From contig JAEWNY010000003.1 of assembly GCA_023461075.1 (NCBI GenBank), positions 1-8,420 of the forward strand: 8,420 bases of DNA, given 5' to 3'. Under the pieces are notes generated by a model. It searched no databases. It saw only the letters and a list, made by a program, of their open reading frames with translations, and was not told the origin of the DNA. Below are positions 4,694 through 8,420 of the stretch, one piece after another. Every line of letters begins with the position of its first letter. Positions within the stretch are counted from its first letter, which is position 1. A program made the position numbers and the translations under genes. This DNA is from Pseudomonadota bacterium. Its GTDB lineage: Bacteria; Pseudomonadota; Gammaproteobacteria; Xanthomonadales; Xanthomonadaceae.

Positions 4694-7201
4694 ATGAAGA
4701 AAACCACAGGCAAGGGCCCGCGCGCGGGCGCGAAGTCGTCGCAAGGCGGCGAGGGGCGCAAGACCACGAGCAAGTCAGCGGGCCGCAAGGCAGCAAGGAA
4801 GACCGGAAAGCCAGCCCAGCACGGCGCCAGCACGCCCGGATGGATGCCCGAGGCGATGGTGAAGCCAGCACGCACGGGCGGCCGCGCCACGGCATCCGGC
4901 AAGCCGGCGCGGGGCAAGGCTGACACCGATAGCACCGCCGCCCGTCGCGGCCCGCAACGCGATCCCAACCACCGACGCGAGGCGCAACGCTACGCCGAAC
5001 CGATCGCCAGCCGCGACTTCATCCTGCAGGTGCTCGCCGGCCATGACGGTCCGATGTCGGGTGACGACCTGGCGCGCGAACTGCAGCTGACCGCGCCGGA
5101 TCGCCGCGAGGCGCTGGACAAGCGACTTGGCGCGATGGTGCGCGATGGCCAGTTGCTGCAGAACCGTCGCGGCGAGTTCGCGCCGGCCGCCCAGCTCGAC
5201 CTGATCGCCGGCACCGTGATCGCCAATCCGGAGGGCTTCGGCTTCCTGCGTCCGGATGCCGGTGGTGGCGAGGACCTGTTCCTGCCGCCCGCCGAAATGC
5301 GAAAAGTCCTGCATGGCGATCGGGTGTTGGCATCGATCACCGGCATGGACCGGCGCGGCCGCAGCGAGGGCGCGATCGTCGAGGTGCTGGAGCGGCGCGT
5401 CACGCGCCTGGTCGGACGTTACGACGAGGAGGCCGGCGTCGGTTTCGTGGTGCCGGACGATGCCCGCATCCAGCGCAACCTGATGATCCCGCAGGACGCG
5501 CGCAACGATGCCCGCAAGGGCCAGCTGGTGGTCGCCGAGATCACCCAGCCGCAGGATTCGCGACGGCCACCGATCGGCCGCATCGTCGCCGTGCTCGGTG
5601 ACAAGCTCACCGCCTCACTGGTGGTGGAAGCGGCTATTCACGGCCACGACATTCCGCACGAATTCCCGCAGGCCGTGCTGGACGAGGCCGCGGCAGTGCC
5701 GCTGGAGGTGCCGCCGGCGTTGGCGCGCGAACGCGTCGACCTGCGAACGCTGCCGCTGCTGACGATCGATGGCGAGGACGCCAAGGATTTCGATGACGCG
5801 GTTTACTGCGAACGCGTGCGCAACGGCTGGCGACTGGTAGTGGCGATCGCCGATGTCTCGCATTACGTCAGGCCCGGCTCACCGCTCGACGAGGAAGCCG
5901 AAAAGCGCGCGACCTCGGTGTACTTCCCCGGCTTCGTGGTGCCGATGCTGCCGGAGACACTTTCCAATGGCATCTGCTCGCTCAACCCGAAGGTCGATCG
6001 CCTGTGCTTCGTCTGCGACATGCAGCTGGACAATCGCGGCGAGGTCACCTCGTCCGAGTTCTACGAAGCGGTGATGAACTCGCATGCACGGCTGACCTAC
6101 ACGCAAGTGTGGAACGCGGTCGGCGAGGGCGTTCCCGATGAGGATCGCGAACAGGCCGAAGCCGCCATCGGTGACCTGATCGGCCATGTGCGCCATCTGC
6201 ACCAGTTGTACGGGCAGATGGCCAAGGCGCGTGAACGCCGCGGCGCGATCGAGTTCGAGTCCGGCGAGGTGCGTTTCGTACTCGACAATCGCGGCGAGGT
6301 CACACAGGCCGGCATGCTCCAGCGCAACGACGCGCACAAGTTGATCGAGGAGTGCATGATCGCGGCGAATGTGGAGGCGGCGAAGTACCTGATCGCCAAG
6401 GGCATCCCGGCACCGTATCGCATCCACGAACGCCCGCCGGAGCAGAAGTACGCCGACCTGCAGGAGTTCCTCAAGGAATTCAAGCTGTCGATGCCGCCGT
6501 GGAACAAGGTGCATCCACGCGATTTCACCGCGCTCATCCACAAGGTCCGCGAGCGAGCCGACGCGGCGTTGATCGAATCGGTGCTGCTGCGCAGTCAGTC
6601 GCTGGCGGTGTATTCGCCGGCCAACGTCGGGCATTTCGGGCTGGCGCTGGAGGCGTACGCTCACTTCACCTCGCCGATCCGCCGTTATCCGGACCTGTTG
6701 GTGCATCGCGCGATCAAGCATGCTCTGTCCGGTGGCGATGCCGACGATTTCATCTACACCGCCCGAGAAATGGATCAGCTGGCGCTGCAGAGTTCCGAAC
6801 GCGCGCGCCGCGCGGACGAGGCCGAGCGCGAGGTTGACGAGCGCTACCGCGCCGCGTGGATGGAGAAGCACGTCGGCGGCGAATTCGATGGCGTCATCAG
6901 CGGCGTCACCAGCTTCGGCCTGTTCATCGAATTGGATGAGTCCAAGGTCAACGGCTTGGTCCACGTGACCCAGTTGCCCAACGACTATTACCACTTCGAT
7001 GCGATCCGCAAGACGCTTACCGGCGAGCGCCGCGGCCGCGAGTTCCGTCTTGGCGACCGGGTGCGCATCGTGGTGCTGAAGGCGAGCCTGGAGGAACGCA
7101 AGATCGACTTCCGTCTGGTGGAGGATGATGAAGGGCTGAAGCCTTCGCCGGCGCGCGGCCAACCGGTCAAGCGCAGCGAGCGCAGCAAGCGCAAGTATTG
7201 A
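4694..7201 (+). CDS. rnr: Ribonuclease R (3'-5' exoribonuclease, RNB family)
   Basis: 835 residues from the chosen start; E. coli RNase R has 813. It degrades structured RNA processively from the 3' end and takes part in rRNA quality control, mRNA decay and tmRNA-linked decay. Residues 1-100 are a low-complexity extension rich in Lys, Gly, Arg and Ala. A winged-helix domain follows (about 103-165), then two cold-shock RNA-binding domains (about 170-300, with GFGFLRPD in the first), the RNB catalytic domain (about 340-670) and an S1 domain (about 729-815, VTSFGLFIEL). The tail is short and basic. The metal-binding motif TIDGEDAKDFDDAV contains D359, D365, D367 and D368, equal to E. coli D272, D278, D280 and D281. 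AHFTSPIRRYPDLLVHR is also present. All catalytic residues seem intact. RNase R rather than RNase II is indicated by the N-terminal winged helix, the length and the basic tail. It is followed by rlmB, as in E. coli and many relatives. Confidence 0.95.
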   Translation: MKKTTGKGPRAGAKSSQGGEGRKTTSKSAGRKAARKTGKPAQHGASTPGWMPEAMVKPARTGGRATASGKPARGKADTDSTAARRGPQRDPNHRREAQRYAEPIASRDFILQVLAGHDGPMSGDDLARELQLTAPDRREALDKRLGAMVRDGQLLQNRRGEFAPAAQLDLIAGTVIANPEGFGFLRPDAGGGEDLFLPPAEMRKVLHGDRVLASITGMDRRGRSEGAIVEVLERRVTRLVGRYDEEAGVGFVVPDDARIQRNLMIPQDARNDARKGQLVVAEITQPQDSRRPPIGRIVAVLGDKLTASLVVEAAIHGHDIPHEFPQAVLDEAAAVPLEVPPALARERVDLRTLPLLTIDGEDAKDFDDAVYCERVRNGWRLVVAIADVSHYVRPGSPLDEEAEKRATSVYFPGFVVPMLPETLSNGICSLNPKVDRLCFVCDMQLDNRGEVTSSEFYEAVMNSHARLTYTQVWNAVGEGVPDEDREQAEAAIGDLIGHVRHLHQLYGQMAKARERRGAIEFESGEVRFVLDNRGEVTQAGMLQRNDAHKLIEECMIAANVEAAKYLIAKGIPAPYRIHERPPEQKYADLQEFLKEFKLSMPPWNKVHPRDFTALIHKVRERADAALIESVLLRSQSLAVYSPANVGHFGLALEAYAHFTSPIRRYPDLLVHRAIKHALSGGDADDFIYTAREMDQLALQSSERARRADEAEREVDERYRAAWMEKHVGGEFDGVISGVTSFGLFIELDESKVNGLVHVTQLPNDYYHFDAIRKTLTGERRGREFRLGDRVRIVVLKASLEERKIDFRLVEDDEGLKPSPARGQPVKRSERSKRKY

Positions 7202-7231
7202 GCGGGGCGGGCGAAGCCGCTTCACCCAAGC

Positions 7232-7237
7232 CCTACA
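7232..7237 (+). promoter_or_regulatory. rlmB: Candidate -10 element for a leaderless rlmB transcript
   Basis: TACAAT matches 5 of 6 of the -10 consensus and ends eight bases before the rlmB ATG, so transcription could begin at or next to the start codon. No Shine-Dalgarno sequence precedes rlmB, which agrees with a leaderless message. No convincing -35 is seen 16 to 18 bases upstream. rlmB may instead be co-transcribed with rnr. Confidence 0.45.
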
Positions 7238-7245
7238 ATGCCGCG

Positions 7246-8001
7246 ATGAGCAATTCATCCCAATGGATCGCCGGCATCAATGCCGTGGCATCGACGCTGG
7301 AGCACGATGCCGGCAACGTGCGCGAAGTGCTGGTCGAGGCCGGCGGCAGGAACGCGCGGTTGGTCGAGATCGAATCGCAGGCACGTCGCCTCGGCATCGA
7401 CGTGCGCCGCGTTGCACAACAGGCGCTGGATGGCGTGGCCGGGGGGCTGCGCCATCAGGGCGTGGCGGCGCGTTATCAGGCCGCGAAGACCTGGGGCGAG
7501 CACGAGTTGGTCGATCTCGTCGAGCAGGCGGAAGGCCGCGCATTGCTGCTGGTGCTCGATGGCGTGCAGGATCCGCACAACCTCGGCGCTTGCCTGCGCT
7601 CCGCGGCCGCGGCCAACGCGACGGCCGTGGTGATCCCGCGCGACAAGGCGGTGCAGGTCAACGCGACCGTGCGCAAGACCTCGGCAGGGGCGGCCGATCG
7701 CATCCCGGTGGTGGCGGTGACCAATCTCTCGCGCACGCTGCGCGACCTGCAGAAACAGGGCGTGTGGATCTACGGGTTGGCCGGCGAGACGGAAGGCTCG
7801 CTCTACGACATCGACCTCAAGGGCAATGTCGCGCTGGTGCTGGGCAGCGAAGGAGATGGCATGCGCCGGCTGACCCGCGAGCACTGCGACGCGCTGGTGC
7901 GCGTTCCGATGCCGGGCGAGATGGAGAGCCTGAATGTGTCCGTCGCTGCCGGCATCGTGCTGTTCGAGGCGGTACGGCAGCGGCAGTCGACCGGGGGATG
8001 A
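7246..8001 (+). CDS. rlmB: 23S rRNA (guanosine-2251-2'-O)-methyltransferase
   Basis: 251 residues; E. coli RlmB has 243. This SPOUT (SpoU/TrmH) family enzyme uses S-adenosylmethionine to methylate the ribose of G2251 in the peptidyl-transferase P loop of 23S rRNA. The N-terminal RNA-binding domain (about 5-80, SpoU substrate-binding fold) begins IAGINAVAS. The catalytic knotted domain has motif 1 DGVQDPHNLGACLRSA (105-120, with N112 and R118), motif 2 VLGSEGDGMRRLT (198-210, with E202) and motif 3 VPMPGEMESLNVSVAAGI (220-237). These are close to E. coli RlmB, which makes RlmB preferable to TrmH or an unspecified SpoU enzyme. The ATG at 7246 matches the family N-terminus. An upstream in-frame TTG at 7198, overlapping the rnr stop, would add 16 unrelated residues. 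It is adjacent to rnr (44-base gap), and its stop overlaps the next start. Confidence 0.94.
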   Translation: MSNSSQWIAGINAVASTLEHDAGNVREVLVEAGGRNARLVEIESQARRLGIDVRRVAQQALDGVAGGLRHQGVAARYQAAKTWGEHELVDLVEQAEGRALLLVLDGVQDPHNLGACLRSAAAANATAVVIPRDKAVQVNATVRKTSAGAADRIPVVAVTNLSRTLRDLQKQGVWIYGLAGETEGSLYDIDLKGNVALVLGSEGDGMRRLTREHCDALVRVPMPGEMESLNVSVAAGIVLFEAVRQRQSTGG

Positions 8002-8420
8002 AGAGGATGCGACGCATGTCGGTCATCGGCCTCGGGATGCTGTTGTCGGTGGCTTCGACCGCGACGTGGGCTGCCGACCAAGCCAGGGTGCGTGCGCGCG
8101 AATTGGGCTTGGCGCCCGGCATCTTCCGCACCGGAACTCACAACGCGATCACCGATGTGGCCGGCGTGCGCGTGGGTCAGGTGACCATTCGCGAGGGCGA
8201 GAACGTCCGCACCGGCGTGACCGCGATCCTGCCGCATCCCGGCAATGCCTATCTTTCGCGGGTGCCTGCGGCGATCCACGTCGGCAACGGCTACGGGAAG
8301 TTGATCGGTTCGACCCAGGTCAACGAACTGGGCGAGCTGGAAACGCCGATCGTGCTCACGTGCACGCTGTGCGTGTGGAAGGCGGCCGATGCGCTGGCGG
8401 AGTGGATGCTGCGCCAGCCG
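7998..8420 (+). CDS. Secreted P1-family peptidase (DmpA-like), N-terminal part
   Basis: 141 codons, open to the window edge. The N-terminus has a basic stretch (MKRMRRM), a hydrophobic core (SVIGLGMLLSVAS) and a likely signal peptidase site after ATWA (residue 25 or 26), so the product should be exported to the periplasm. The mature part starts RARELGLAPGIFRTG, followed by NAITDVAGVRVGQVT and VRTGVTAILPHPG. These match family S58 (DmpA / L-aminopeptidase D-Ala-esterase), whose members act on N-terminal residues of small peptides and mature by self-cleavage at an internal Ser. That catalytic Ser lies beyond the window, so activity cannot be judged. ATG 7998 overlaps the rlmB TGA as ATGA, suggesting translational coupling. 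In-frame ATGs at 8007 and 8016 are alternatives, but only the earlier starts keep the basic signal-peptide n-region. Confidence 0.85.
   Translation, partial: MKRMRRMSVIGLGMLLSVASTATWAADQARVRARELGLAPGIFRTGTHNAITDVAGVRVGQVTIREGENVRTGVTAILPHPGNAYLSRVPAAIHVGNGYGKLIGSTQVNELGELETPIVLTCTLCVWKAADALAEWMLRQP

Noticed and set aside
7198..7245. TTG start adding 16 residues to RlmB
   Set aside because: It overlaps the rnr stop; the added residues are not family-like and IAGINAVAS close after ATG 7246 matches RlmB N-termini.
5879..7258. Minus-strand ORF of 459 codons inside rnr
   Set aside because: It is antisense to the conserved RNB and S1 domains, with no motif of its own.

Overview
The window is chromosomal core sequence from a GC-rich gammaproteobacterium. 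The proteins look most like those of the Xanthomonadales (Lysobacteraceae/Xanthomonadaceae, Lysobacter-like). This placement rests on protein character, base composition and the leaderless-looking gene starts; no database search was run. There is no mobile element, phage, CRISPR array or transferred island.

Layout, left to right. Positions 2-181 hold the C-terminus of what is probably a type II NADH dehydrogenase, with an acidic tail. Positions 182-443 are not an empty spacer. They hold a promoter candidate, a 40-codon leader ORF (228-350) containing the run NNRNNRNN, and a strong intrinsic terminator (378-410) that can be displaced by an alternative pairing. Directly downstream is asnB (444-2126), glutamine-hydrolysing asparagine synthetase. 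Next comes parC (2137-4386, minus strand), topoisomerase IV subunit A, convergent with asnB and only 10 bases away. The 113-base divergent gap after parC carries a minus-strand parC promoter candidate and a plus-strand promoter for tRNA-Leu(CAG) (4500-4584), which has its own terminator. Then follow rnr (RNase R, 4694-7201), rlmB (23S rRNA G2251 2'-O-methyltransferase, 7246-8001) and the start of a secreted P1-family (DmpA-like) peptidase (7998 to the window end) whose start codon overlaps the rlmB stop codon.

Main result: the region upstream of asnB has every part of a classical ribosome-mediated transcription attenuator that senses asparagine. It has a short ORF with six Asn codons in eight, a downstream segment (335-343) that can pair with 375-385 as an antiterminator, and an overlapping perfect 10-bp terminator hairpin followed by seven T. 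The stop codon lies right after the antiterminator arm, so a ribosome that finishes the peptide would mask that arm and allow termination. A ribosome stalled for lack of Asn-tRNA would leave the arm free. Classical attenuators are well known for his, trp, thr, leu, ilv and phe; I know of no well-described Asn-responsive example in front of asnB. The other genes are housekeeping genes in translation, RNA decay and chromosome segregation, and rnr-rlmB is a conserved proteobacterial pair.
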